Source: Mycoemilia scoparia
Taxonomy: Eukaryota; Kickxellomycota; Kickxellomycetes; Kickxellales; Kickxellaceae
Direction: 5' to 3'
Assembly: GCA_027575805.1 (NCBI GenBank)
Contig: JANBPU010000346.1
Coordinates: 1 to 15,325, forward strand
DNA length: 15,325 bases
Shown piece after piece: positions 1 to 7,748 of the stretch. Position 1 is the first letter of the stretch. Every line of letters begins with the position of its first letter. A program made the translations under genes and the position numbers. A model generated the notes under the pieces. That model ran no database searches and had not been told where the DNA came from. It was given only the letters and a program-made list of their open reading frames with translations.

Positions 1-194
1 GAATGAGAGTGCGTCATGTTGAAGCTGAAACTCCAACATCATTTCTCCACCATTTACAAGAAATTACATTTATTGGTGACAAACCTCTGAGATTCAGTGC
101 CGAGCGATTATCACCACTTGTCCGTACTTTGCAACTAACAGACCTTGAAGATCATTGGACCCTATCCAGGGTTGCCAGTTTTGCCACAGTCTGA
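1..194 (+). CDS. C-terminal end of an unidentified protein (partial at left edge)
   Basis: This frame is open from the window edge to a TGA at 192-194 and gives about 63 visible residues. The first ATG is at position 3, but nothing shows that it is the start, so I treat this as the tail of a gene entering from the left. Leucines recur at regular spacing (LHHLQEI, RLSPLVRTLQLTDL), a weak resemblance to the leucine-rich tail of F-box/LRR-type fungal proteins such as the one at 1622-3262. There is no catalytic motif or membrane segment. The TGA lies inside the degenerate left terminus of the inverted-repeat element at 186-312, so the present C-terminus may have been created by that insertion. 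It could also be a chance ORF. Function unknown. Confidence 0.4.
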   Translation, partial: MRVRHVEAETPTSFLHHLQEITFIGDKPLRFSAERLSPLVRTLQLTDLEDHWTLSRVASFATV

Positions 195-312
195 GTAATA
201 GCTTTTGAAAGGAGTAAATTTTGATGGCCAATGATTATAGGGACAATCACATCCAAATGGATACTCTGTTTTACTAGTAATCATTTACCCTTCAAAAATA
301 ATTTCCCATATG
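186..312. mobile_element. MITE-like inverted-repeat element, copy A
   Basis: The right terminus (about 284-312) reads ACCCTTCAAAAATAATTTCC then CATATG. The left terminus (186-216) is a degenerate inverted copy containing CTTTTGAAAGG. The interior holds GGCCAATGATTATAGGGACA (227-246), shared with copy B (5219-5328) and, with changes, copy E (8252-8379). A and B also share GTTTTAYTAGTAA near the right end. No ORF is present, so this fits a non-autonomous DNA element. The left end overlaps the stop codon of the partial gene at 1-194. Confidence 0.6.
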
Positions 313-376
313 TATGAATTGTTGCAATAAACTATTTATATACAAAGTGTATTATAAAATAAAAAGCACACACATC
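305..376. repeat. ~70-bp repeat shared with 8190-8262
   Basis: From CCCATATGTATGAATTG onward, this block and the one to the right of copy D (8190-8262) match over about 70 bp. By eye there are only a few substitutions (for example TATTATAA here, TATTGTAA there). It is AT-rich, has no ORF, and contains AATAAA. The match continues past the inverted-repeat terminus, so copies A and D either belong to a larger repeat or descend from a segmental duplication. Confidence 0.75.
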
Positions 377-679
377 GTCCATTTTATTAAATTATTATGC
401 TGATATAAAACAACCCTATATGCGCAGTACATGTTTTATCTTCACCTATACAACCGACCACATAAACAGCTGTTTTTAAAATAAACCTATTTAATGTTTT
501 TGATATAGTTTAGAAGTTTATCAAGCATTGATTATAAAATAGAATATTCAAGTGAATCACTACAGGAGATGTAGCAATGTCTTTTGAATTATATGGAATT
601 ATTTACGTATTATCACTGTATAAAAATAGCTAACCATCATGAAGTACAGTGGAAGAAATTATTTCTAGTTGCAAAAAAT

Positions 680-689
680 CTATAAAAGC
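680..689 (+). promoter_or_regulatory. TATA box of the 807-1307 gene
   Basis: CTATAAAAGC lies about 120 bp upstream of the ATG at 807, with no intervening gene. Position and consensus match a fungal core promoter and imply a 5' leader of roughly 80-100 nt. The rest of 195-806 holds only the copy A element, its flanking repeat and plain AT-rich DNA. Confidence 0.55.
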
Positions 690-806
690 CCAAGCAGTAT
701 ACTGATTTATAAGACATTTCTACAACAGCAATATCTCGCTACATACACAACCACAGTTTATAAGCAATTATAAATCCCTATCATCTACACTCCATCAGCA
801 ATCAAA

Positions 807-1307
807 ATGAGCTTTCCAAACTTTCCAAACTTTCCAAATGGCGGGTTTTTTGGCAGTAACTTTGGCAAACAAACGGATGATAATTACGAACAAAATGTTA
901 CAGAAAAGTTCAACAGGCTCGAAATAGAATCTCAGAGCCCATCTACTTCTACCAGTCACTCCTACTACCACCACCAACATCACAACCACCACCAGCACAA
1001 CAACAATAATAATAGCAATATTAGGACTAGCTCAAGTATTCTCAGTAGCTTAAAAAGCACTAAGCCTACTATTAAACGTAAAGATTCAGCAAAAAATAAG
1101 CAGAAGCGCAAATCAAATCAACGACAAATGCTCAATGACTTGGCTGCTTTAAACAAGCTTGATAAAAGAAAGTTCAATATAACTGGTGGGTTTAACCCAG
1201 ATTTAGGAGACTACGCTACTGAGGAAAAGTTTGAAGAAAAAGTCGGACGAAAGATGAACAAAGAAGAAAAGGAGATACAATTCAAAATGTGGAAATGGAA
1301 TAAGTGA
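807..1307 (+). CDS. Hypothetical His/Asn-rich basic protein
   Basis: A 166-residue protein that I do not recognise. The N-terminus has the short tandem repeat FPNFPNFPN (residues 3-11). A low-complexity His/Gln/Asn tract follows (about 53-70, from CAC/CAA/AAT repeats around 965-1018). Next comes a Lys/Arg-rich stretch (about 82-107, including KRKDSAKNKQKRK) that resembles a nuclear localisation signal. The last 45 residues are charged and non-repetitive, with FNITGGFNPDLGDYA and then alternating Glu/Lys ending in WKWNK; this is the likeliest folded or conserved part. There is no signal peptide or membrane segment. The start is supported by the A-rich context atcaaaATG, the TATA box at 680-689 and an AATAAA at 1498. 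A nuclear or nucleic-acid role is inference from composition only. Confidence 0.65.
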   Translation: MSFPNFPNFPNGGFFGSNFGKQTDDNYEQNVTEKFNRLEIESQSPSTSTSHSYYHHQHHNHHQHNNNNNSNIRTSSSILSSLKSTKPTIKRKDSAKNKQKRKSNQRQMLNDLAALNKLDKRKFNITGGFNPDLGDYATEEKFEEKVGRKMNKEEKEIQFKMWKWNK

Positions 1308-1621
1308 TTATTGATTATCAAGTGTTTGACATACACATCAAGATAAACATAAAAATGTCTCTCTCTCTTTCTAGTTAGTGCCTCCATTACATAATTTTCT
1401 TTTCCAGGTTCTTGATAGCAATAGAATATAGCACACATGAAGATTAAATAATTCATTTTGTTTCTTTCCTCTACTAGAATTATCAAATCTCATATTCAAT
1501 AAAATACATACAAATACAATTCGAAAAAATAATTAGCAAAGAAATAATGAATGAATAACAAGAGATTATGATGATATAAAACTACATCTATTCAAACAAC
1601 CTCCCCCACCTCCTTCCATTC
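1308..1621. other. Convergent intergenic spacer
   Basis: This 314-bp 3'-3' spacer lies between the His/Asn-rich gene and the F-box gene. It is AT-rich with a CT microsatellite near 1358-1374. The only recognisable signal is AATAAA at 1498-1503, appropriate for 3' processing of the plus-strand gene. No further gene was seen. Confidence 0.6.
1498..1503 (+). terminator. Possible polyadenylation signal (AATAAA)
   Basis: AATAAA about 190 bp after the stop at 1305-1307, in AT-rich convergent spacer DNA. It is a plausible poly(A) signal for the His/Asn-rich gene, but the hexamer is common by chance in such DNA. Confidence 0.35.
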
Positions 1622-3262
1622 TCACAAAAACCTTCCAAAAGCCAACAACATATCCATCATATTTCCCACCAACGAAGGCTCACAACAAATCCTTTTCGAA
1701 CAGTCCAAATACAACTCATCAACAAAAACCACCCCAGTCCTTCTTCTTCTCCTCAACTCTCTAATAAAAGAAATGATTATATCAAATATCCTCACCACCC
1801 TCAAGTTGGGAAAAATCTTCAAAAACACCAAAAACTCGTTAACATCGGGCGTAAACTTGCTGAACGTAACATCCATCACACACAGATTAGTAATCTGGTG
1901 AGTATGAACAAATATACCAATCCCAAAAAACGAATCCAACATTATTGACAACCTTTGGAGTTGTGGCAACTGCTCAAGCACAAAAAGAATGTTTGGGTTC
2001 AATCGTAATCTTCCAAAATCAAGATGAACAAGCGAGGTTGGTAAATTGACTCTAATAACATTAGACGCAGACAATCTTTCTCGTGTATTTTTGTAGGGAT
2101 TGGTTTTGAATAACTCCATACCAAAATTATCAAATCTATCATCATCAAAATCAAATATTAGCGTTTTTAGGTTTGGCAATTTGTTTTCGGTTAGGATGTA
2201 TTGATAGCCTTTGACCATCCATCGTTTGTTCATGATTGAAAACCCGTGCACTGTCAGGTGTTGTAGGTTCGGCATATGTTGGCCAATTGATATGGCTGAA
2301 TATTCGGTCAAGTATAATACATTTAGGGTAGTTAATTTCTGGAATTGAACAATAGCAGTAGCACCAGCAGTGGTGGTGGTGGTGGTAGTGGCTAGACCAA
2401 CAAATGGTGAATCCAAGATGCATACTTTATCTGGTGGTGCCGGCTCTTCTATGGTTCTGGCTAAAATTTCGGCAGTCAAGTAACCTAGTGTTTGTAAATT
2501 TGGAAACGCTTTTTGGATATACCCTAGGCTTAGAAACTGGTCCGGAGTTTCTGGTTTTTTGAATTCAATTTTGAGAGATCGCATATTTGGATATATCCTC
2601 ATTTTGTCAGATCCATCATTAATATTATTACCAGTCATAGTGGTGGTAGTGGTAGTGGTGGTGGTAGTGACGACATTACTATTGTTAAATATCAATGGCT
2701 TATATGTTGATATCACCAATTCCTCAAGATTTGGAAACCGATCCAATAGATCGAAAAACTGAATTGCCACATCAAACTTCAACATTCGAAGAGACCTCAG
2801 ATTTCTTAATAACCCATAGTCTTTGATATTAAACGACTCATATTCAGCCCCCCTTCCAAAACAAAGACTCGTTCTTTGCTGGTTTAGCTGGACCAGATTT
2901 ATCCCGTCTTTGCGGTTTGAACACTTCCAGCTGATTTCAATACTCATCAAATGCGGATATTGCTTTATATATGGCTTTTGGGGAGATGAATGCTGGTTAT
3001 CATAGTTTTCGTAAATACTAATTGTGTTGACCAGTTTACGATGGTTTTCGATTTCATATGACTTACACCTATGATGGTTTATTGCATTATCTTTTACCGA
3101 ATAGGATTGCCGTAAATTTGAAATGCTTTGGAACAAGTACCGTGTTACTGTATCATTCCATTCCTCCGAAGCTTTTTGAAGTTGCGTTAATGTATTTATA
3201 TACTCCAGTCGATGAAAATATGTACATATTTTGTACTTTAGTTCTGGAGGTAGGCTCGACAT
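1622..3262 (-). CDS. F-box/LRR-like protein with poly-threonine tracts
   Basis: A 546-residue single-exon ORF. The N-terminus (SSLPPELKYKICTYF, residues 2-16) fits the start of an F-box, the domain that docks substrate adaptors onto Skp1 in SCF ubiquitin ligases. The body carries irregular leucine-rich units beginning (F/L/M)PNL or LPQL: FPNLEELVIS (~176), FPNLQTLGYL (~253), MPNLQHLTVHG (~330), LPNLKTLIFD (~362), LPQLQRLSIM (~432) and FPNLRVVRIF (~484). This is the layout of fungal F-box/LRR proteins, where the repeats would bind the ubiquitination target. Two threonine homopolymers (about 199-208 and 292-298) come from ACC/ACT repeats and interrupt the LRR region. An Arg run, RRRRR, sits at about 504-508. 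The start is the first ATG of the frame. The target is unknown, and the F-box call rests on the N-terminus alone. Confidence 0.75.
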   Translation of the reverse strand: MSSLPPELKYKICTYFHRLEYINTLTQLQKASEEWNDTVTRYLFQSISNLRQSYSVKDNAINHHRCKSYEIENHRKLVNTISIYENYDNQHSSPQKPYIKQYPHLMSIEISWKCSNRKDGINLVQLNQQRTSLCFGRGAEYESFNIKDYGLLRNLRSLRMLKFDVAIQFFDLLDRFPNLEELVISTYKPLIFNNSNVVTTTTTTTTTTMTGNNINDGSDKMRIYPNMRSLKIEFKKPETPDQFLSLGYIQKAFPNLQTLGYLTAEILARTIEEPAPPDKVCILDSPFVGLATTTTTTTAGATAIVQFQKLTTLNVLYLTEYSAISIGQHMPNLQHLTVHGFSIMNKRWMVKGYQYILTENKLPNLKTLIFDFDDDRFDNFGMELFKTNPYKNTRERLSASNVIRVNLPTSLVHLDFGRLRLNPNILFVLEQLPQLQRLSIMLDSFFGIGIFVHTHQITNLCVMDVTFSKFTPDVNEFLVFLKIFPNLRVVRIFDIIISFIRELRRRRRTGVVFVDELYLDCSKRICCEPSLVGNMMDMLLAFGRFL

Positions 3263-3945
3263 TATTTGGTATTACTATCGATCAAAGTCGTGATGTTATT
3301 AAGATATTGCTTCTAATATGGATATATATGTTTATAAAATCAAAGTGTAAAAGAAAAAGGGAGAAAGCAATTAGCTGAGATATGCCCAAAGTTTCTTTAA
3401 ATCCATACAAAACCTCCGGTTACATTAATAGAAAGTAGCGTGTGCATGTGTTTCGTTTAGGGACAATAAAATTGGTATACCTGGTGATCTTGTCATTGGG
3501 CTTTACTTATGCATCCACATCCATACATCTTGAAACAAACACTCTTTGCTTATTCTAAAGGTTGGCCCTAATCCTAAGGTAAGAGAGAGAGACACACTCA
3601 CTCACTCACGTATCGGAACGTTAACTATCATGAACTTTTGGCTTATATTTGATTGAATACAAATCAAAAGTATGGGAATCGAGATTCAAGAAGTTATAAC
3701 CATACATCTGAATTAGACGATCTGGTCCATATCGATCTTTTTAATGCAACTTTGAAAATATAAGAAGAATTGACAAATAACAGTCATAGACATTTATTGG
3801 AGGAAGAACACACTAAAAAGAAAGACCGGCGGTGGTCTACTATAACTAGCAAAAAAATTATCAAAAGAATAATGTGATCGGAAGGGAAGAGAGAGAGAGA
3901 GAAAAAGAGAGTAGGCGAGAGGGAAGCAGAAGAAGAAAGCACCAT
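3263..3945. other. Intergenic region with microsatellites, no gene seen
   Basis: This 683-bp stretch lies upstream of the F-box gene and downstream of the cysteine-rich gene, both on the minus strand. A weak TTATAAA-like sequence near 3330-3340 could serve the F-box gene. It holds an AG/AC/CTCA microsatellite (3582-3609) and a purine tract (3881-3940) close to the stop of the next gene. The plus-strand frame at 3058-3378 is mostly antisense to the F-box gene and I do not consider it real. Confidence 0.5.
3881..3940. repeat. 60-bp purine tract with a GA microsatellite
   Basis: A nearly unbroken plus-strand purine run including (GA)n around 3889-3901. It ends a few bases before the stop codon (TAA, 3946-3948) of the minus-strand cysteine-rich gene. 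On the transcribed sense it is a pyrimidine-rich 3' UTR segment. It is probably simple-sequence expansion. Confidence 0.7.
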
Positions 3946-4305
3946 TTACTTGTTCAAAATTTCAAGAGCCTGGCAGAATTCACTAGTGTTACATATTAAT
4001 TCGTTAATACAGATCTTTGTACAAATTTGACCTTGAGGACAAGGCTTGCATCTCCATTTGCAGGATCCTGGGAGTTTGGCTTCCTTTTTCCAGCCATCTT
4101 TGACAGGAACCACATATCGCTGCTGCTGGCCGTCAGGCAAGGTGGTGTCTTTTTCGGGATAACTGCCTTCAGGCGCTTTACAGTTTAGACCGCCACCAGT
4201 ATAAGGAGGACTAGGCTCGGCTGGATGGCACTTTACAGGGGTCATGGCAGCGACAGCGCCGGCGGCGACAAGCACAACAAGAGAAGAGATATAACAGATA
4301 TGCAT
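3946..4305 (-). CDS. Small secreted cysteine-rich protein
   Basis: A 119-residue protein if translation starts at 4305. The frame is open further upstream to 4458, but I prefer the internal ATG because it opens a clear signal peptide: a short N-terminus, then the hydrophobic SSLVVLVAAGAVAA, with likely cleavage around residues 20-25. The mature part has nine cysteines (about 26, 42, 82, 86, 89, 95, 99, 105, 111). The last seven form a dense block with spacing C-x3-C-x2-C-x5-C-x3-C-x5-C-x5-C, suggesting a disulfide-rich extracellular fold. A Pro/Gly-rich linker lies at about 28-50. I recognise no named family. Small secreted cysteine-rich proteins in fungi include cell-wall components, inhibitors and effectors, and nothing here chooses among them. 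CCTCTCCAG directly before the ATG resembles a 3' splice site, so a 5'-UTR intron is possible. Confidence 0.7.
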   Translation of the reverse strand: MHICYISSLVVLVAAGAVAAMTPVKCHPAEPSPPYTGGGLNCKAPEGSYPEKDTTLPDGQQQRYVVPVKDGWKKEAKLPGSCKWRCKPCPQGQICTKICINELICNTSEFCQALEILNK

Positions 4306-4533
4306 ACTGGAGAGGAAAGAGAGGTTACAGTTAAAAAAAAGTGCTGTTGCGTCTATTGCGGATTCACTAAGCTGATGATGAACAAACGAGCGTGAGCGTG
4401 CTAGAGGGAATTTATGTTGCGAGCGTATATCCTCAAACCAAAAGGAAAATGGAATCAAGCCTATTGCAGGAAAAGAGTAAAGGAATTTAAATCAAATATC
4501 TGAGAATCCTCTTTTCTGGAAGTTTCATGGCAA

Positions 4534-4544
4534 CTATTTATATG
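4534..4544 (-). promoter_or_regulatory. TATA box upstream of the cysteine-rich gene
   Basis: On the minus strand this reads CATATAAATAG. It lies about 230 bp upstream of the preferred ATG (4305) and about 75 bp upstream of the earlier in-frame ATG (4458). That spacing implies a longer 5' leader, or a leader intron, if 4305 is the true start. Confidence 0.45.
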
Positions 4545-5218
4545 TTTTTTTGGAACTTGAGTGAGGAGATATTTGTTGGATTATAGTCACAAGAGAGATC
4601 ACTGCCATTTATTCTATGTAGAACAAACAAAAGTATGGCTTATAGGCCAAATTTAGCATACCATGCCTTCCACACATACAGGCACACATATTTTTGCTGC
4701 ATGTTGAGCACTATTGACTTTACTATTGACTTTGTCGTGAATTAGACAATCATACGCCAGCACTGTTTTTCATGGCATTACGCTCATCTCCATCTCACAA
4801 AGAATTAATAGCTTGTGGGCCTGAGCTTTCTGGGAATATTTCCAGCTTTGAACTTGTTGTTTTTATAGCTAGATACCCCAGACTCCTGCTCAGCTCTTTG
4901 TATACATGTATTAGGTGCATGGACTATTGTTATGTGCCAAGAGCTTACACGTTCTATTAGTATCAAGAGTGTGTAGAATATCGGCACCATGTGTGGAATA
5001 CAAGGCAGATTACAGCCCACAAAGCTGGCAGTCCATGGTTGTCAAAGAGCAAGCAAGGAAAATAATAAACAAGAACGACTTTAGTCATGAGTGGTTTAAG
5101 GGAATATGCTGCCTGTACTACGCCATTATGTTTGTCATTGTCCTTTTTGAATTTTCCCAAATATAGCCCTCCTCATGTGTCAAAACCAAAAGTCAATTGT
5201 CCTTTCTAGAAATAATGA
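4545..5218. other. Intergenic region, no convincing gene
   Basis: Short overlapping frames occur on both strands here (for example plus 4772-4960 and 4915-5166). None has a recognisable domain, a plausible promoter or a protein-like composition. The sequence is AT-rich apart from a slightly GC-richer patch at 4780-5050. I see no RNA gene. Confidence 0.5.
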
Positions 5219-5328
5219 CATTTGGATCATAATTTTCGAAGGGTGACTTTTGGTGGCCACCAACGATTATAGGGACAATCACGGTTTTATTAGTAAACAT
5301 TCACCCTTCAAAAATAGCAGCCCATCTG
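5219..5328. mobile_element. MITE-like inverted-repeat element, copy B
   Basis: The left terminus is CATTTGGATCATAATTTTCG then AAGGGTGA (5219-5246). The right terminus is TCACCCTTCAAAAATAGCAG then CCCATCTG (5301-5328). These are inverted repeats of about 28 bp with mismatches. The interior (5253-5282) carries GGCCACCAACGATTATAGGG followed by ACAATCA, aligning with copies A and E. It is about 110 bp with no ORF. It lies 3' of the GDSL hydrolase gene. Confidence 0.8.
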
Positions 5329-5519
5329 TATACCAATAAATAATAATCAGACACTTTAATATAAAAATGCGATTTTTGCTTTTGAAATTAATAATAAGCA
5401 ACAGCAATAAACTATAAAATCAATGTATGTAAAACAGAATACCTTTTAGTGTAAAAAGAATATCAAGCAAAGTAACAAACAAATAAGCAGGACTTGCCAT
5501 ATAATATAAAACTACCATT

Positions 5520-5536
5520 TATCTATCTATCTATCT
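5520..5536. repeat. (ATCT)n microsatellite abutting the GDSL stop codon
   Basis: Four tetranucleotide units run up to and through the TAG stop (5535-5537 on the plus strand, read on minus) of the hydrolase gene. Length change here would alter mainly the 3' UTR. Confidence 0.8.
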
Positions 5537-6587
5537 ACTTCTTTTTGGGATACTGGGGAACATTATGAACACCAGCTTTAGCTAGAATGTTGTTTTCAGC
5601 AGTAACTTGGCCAATATTATACTTCTTTGCAGCCTTAACAAAAAGATCGGCAGTGATTTCCTTCTTGGGGTGCTTGAAAGTCTCAACAGCAGCAACGCCG
5701 ATACAGTGGTGAGTACGAGTAGAGGGATGAAGAAGATCGTAGAAAAAGTGCTGGTCTCCATTTTTGCAAACCTCAAGGTCAGGCTTATACATGCCACTAT
5801 CACTCTGAACACAAGCGGTGGTAGTATCAGTAACGTTGATAGCTGAAAGGACGGCAGGGTCTTCAATGGTATTGAAAATGCTGGTGGTGTTAAACAGCTT
5901 GATGAACTCTGGCTTATTCTTGGCCTCAAAGTCATTAATAGCGCCATCAAGTTTGGCGTTGACCTCATCAAGAAGTCCCTTGACCATAGCGACGACCTCA
6001 CCTTTGCCCTCAAGGATAGGTCCCTTGTAGAGTGCAGGGACATCCCAGATAAGGAATTGGCGATAACCAGCGTTATACACCTTTTGCAAGCCAGCAATAA
6101 TATCATCGACGAGGACGCTGATGAACTTTGCCTTGTTGGTTAGGATGTAGTTGGGGTCAACATACAGGGGCCAAAGGATGTTGTTGCCACCGACTTCGAG
6201 AGTAACAATGCTTTTTTCGGGGTGTTTGACGGTGTTGGTGGTGTTTTTGAGATAGTCGTCGATTTGGTCGAGAAGACTGGGAATGAACTCCCCGTTCTTT
6301 GTCCCATTGACCAAGGCGGTGTTTGAGGATGTGGCACCGCCGATGGCGTAGTTGACAAGCGGCATGTTAAGGAGGTGGGCTGCATATTCGTTCCAGACTG
6401 GACCGTTGGAAAAACGACCTTCCCAGTAGGCTGGTTGGCCGAAAATAGCGAGCTTGTTGCCAATGTCTGAGGCGCTGTTACCAAAGACAATGAACGATTT
6501 TTCGTTACCTTTGGGTTTGCAGGTTGCTGCACTGAATGCTGTAAGAGCAAGAGTAGCAGCGGACAGTACTAGTTTTCCAAAGATCAT
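5535..6587 (-). CDS. Secreted SGNH/GDSL-family esterase/lipase
   Basis: A 350-residue protein with a signal peptide (about 1-22, core LVLSAATLALTAFSAA), then the SGNH hydrolase blocks. Block I is FGNSASDIGN with the putative nucleophile Ser38. Block II is NYAIGGATS (Gly84 region). Block III is VGGNN (about 132-136, Asn oxyanion residue). Block V is DLLHPS, supplying Asp284 and His287. The family hydrolyses ester bonds in lipids or acetylated/feruloylated polysaccharides, and this member should act outside the cell. Length and block order match fungal SGNH lipase/acetylesterase-like proteins of about 300-350 residues. Block I departs from the classical GDSL signature: Asp is Asn37 and Leu is Ala39. 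The residues forming the catalytic centre are all present. The start is the ATG at 6587, directly before the signal peptide, with a TATA box about 100 bp upstream. Substrate not predictable. Confidence 0.88.
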   Translation of the reverse strand: MIFGKLVLSAATLALTAFSAATCKPKGNEKSFIVFGNSASDIGNKLAIFGQPAYWEGRFSNGPVWNEYAAHLLNMPLVNYAIGGATSSNTALVNGTKNGEFIPSLLDQIDDYLKNTTNTVKHPEKSIVTLEVGGNNILWPLYVDPNYILTNKAKFISVLVDDIIAGLQKVYNAGYRQFLIWDVPALYKGPILEGKGEVVAMVKGLLDEVNAKLDGAINDFEAKNKPEFIKLFNTTSIFNTIEDPAVLSAINVTDTTTACVQSDSGMYKPDLEVCKNGDQHFFYDLLHPSTRTHHCIGVAAVETFKHPKKEITADLFVKAAKKYNIGQVTAENNILAKAGVHNVPQYPKKK

Positions 6588-6688
6588 TGTGAATCTATTT
6601 GCGTAGTTTGTATGATATGCTCACGCAATCTTTGTCCTTTTGGTAGGTATGTGGGGAGAAGATATTAAGAAGGTGGAATTAAGTTGAG

Positions 6689-6698
6689 GATATATACA
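6689..6698 (-). promoter_or_regulatory. TATA box of the GDSL hydrolase gene
   Basis: On the minus strand this reads GTATATATCC, about 105 bp upstream of the ATG at 6587. It is the only good TATA match in the immediate upstream region. Confidence 0.55.
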
Positions 6699-6786
6699 CA
6701 GCAAGCTAATAACTTTACAAACAGCCGGGAATATCCATGTCTTTTTATGCTCTAACAAACAAGGGCTAGCAATATAATGTAGCAGT

Positions 6787-7185
6787 CTACGCACACACGC
6801 ACGCACGCACAAGAGGGGGACACCTTGGTACACAAACAACGTATCTCATCCCTAATCTACATGTGTGGTGGACCACTATCATGTCACTACTGGATTCCAG
6901 CCAAAGAGCTTGACGGAACCGCACCAAATAAACCGGTTTATCTAAGCAAATCCCTACTGGCACGAAGCTTCTATGGTCCATCATCACACCATGCGGAACT
7001 TGGGCAAGCTTATTATTGATCATAACGCCCGCGTTTGCATTGCAAATAAAGCGAGAGAGGGATTGTCTTTGACTATAAACTTCTTCCAATATCCATTGTG
7101 ACGATGACTGGCCCTCGATGGCCAACCCCACTTCCGATGCTGCTCGAGTCAGTGGTGGTCGTGATCCTGCCATCTTATCATGCAT
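6787..7185 (-). CDS. Doubtful 132-aa ORF in a GC-richer patch
   Basis: The frame runs from ATG 7185 to a TAG at 6787-6789. The predicted protein is of mixed composition, with no signal peptide, membrane segment or recognisable motif. Its last dozen residues (CPPLVRACVCA) come from the GCAC/CA microsatellite at 6790-6810, which is unusual for a real C-terminus. The DNA at about 6840-7180 is visibly more GC-rich than its surroundings, which favours either real coding sequence or chance long ORFs. A shorter plus-strand frame (about 6928-7101, MRNLGKLIIDHNARVCI region) overlaps it, and both cannot easily be genes. No clear promoter was found. Confidence 0.25.
   Translation of the reverse strand: MHDKMAGSRPPLTRAASEVGLAIEGQSSSQWILEEVYSQRQSLSRFICNANAGVMINNKLAQVPHGVMMDHRSFVPVGICLDKPVYLVRFRQALWLESSSDMIVVHHTCRLGMRYVVCVPRCPPLVRACVCA
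6790..6810. repeat. CGCA/CA microsatellite
   Basis: Alternating CGCACACACGCACGCACGCA, a purine-pyrimidine alternating tract upstream of the GDSL gene promoter. Confidence 0.75.
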
Positions 7186-7624
7186 TTACATATCCCTGCA
7201 TCCCCAAACATTTCAAGATATGGCCCGAAACATAAACAAATTGAAAAAAATGACATTAATTTCTCCGTCTCCGTATCCGTCTCAATGGCAAGCTAATAGT
7301 TCTAGGAAACAAGCTTTAAGTAAGCTTAGATCTTTGCCCTTTGGTATATAAGGAAACCAACAAGCTAAAAAAATCCAACACAGCTTTTAGTCTTATAACC
7401 ATTGGTCATCAAGGTTCACACAGGCCGTACCCAAGAAACCAAAGTTTTCGTCTGTGGATGTTGCTATGATTTGCCGAAATGAATTGATAATGACTAAAAT
7501 AACCTGCTACTAACAACTTGGATGATTAGAATGGATAAATATTAATGTAAAATAGAACCAGTTTAGCCAAAATGAGAGGTGGGGAAGGGGCTGACCAATC
7601 ATATATTATTTACTGAGAAACGAT
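7186..7624. other. Intergenic region with an orphan TATA box
   Basis: A strong plus-strand TATA sequence (GGTATATAAGG, 7343-7353) is followed by no ORF of useful length. CTACTAAC at 7507-7514, then GATTAG, resembles a fungal branch point and 3' splice site, but no donor and flanking exons could be paired with it. The stretch may be the 5' part of a short, intron-containing or non-coding transcript, or chance. Nothing else supported. Confidence 0.3.
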
Positions 7625-7748
7625 TATATGGATCATTATTTTTGAAGGGCGAACTTTTACTAGTAGGCCTGCTTCGGCTTGCATATTGTCCAGCCTATAC
7701 TATCATGTATACTCTGCTTTTAGCCCTTCAAAAATGATCTCTCATATG
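7625..7748. mobile_element. MITE-like inverted-repeat element, copy C
   Basis: The left terminus is TATATGGATCATTATTTTTG then AAGGGCGAA (7625-7653). The right terminus is TTAGCCCTTCAAAAATGATC then TCTCATATG (7720-7748). The interior starts CTTTTACTAGTAGGCCTG and includes CTTGCATA, shared with copy D, so C and D form a subfamily distinct from A/B/E. It is about 124 bp with no ORF. Confidence 0.82.

Noticed and set aside
3058..3378. Plus-strand 106-codon ORF with a hydrophobic C-terminus
   Set aside because: Two thirds of it is antisense to the start of the F-box gene, and the rest is AT-rich promoter DNA.
4306..4458. N-terminal extension of the cysteine-rich protein from the ATG at 4458
   Set aside because: It would bury the signal peptide about 50 residues in. 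A CCTCTCCAG acceptor-like sequence before 4305 fits leader DNA better.
4772..5166. Plus-strand ORFs of 62 and 83 codons with hydrophobic stretches
   Set aside because: They overlap each other and minus-strand frames, have no promoter or motif, and look like chance ORFs in spacer DNA.
5582..6550. Two long minus-strand frames (174 and 136 codons) inside the GDSL gene
   Set aside because: They are out-of-frame shadows of the hydrolase, which alone shows family motifs and a signal peptide.
7343..7531. TATA box followed by a branch-point-like CTACTAAC and an AG acceptor, suggesting an intron-containing plus-strand gene
   Set aside because: No ORF or exon pair with a fitting GT donor could be built. 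Downstream frames are very short, so I kept it only as an orphan promoter-like site.
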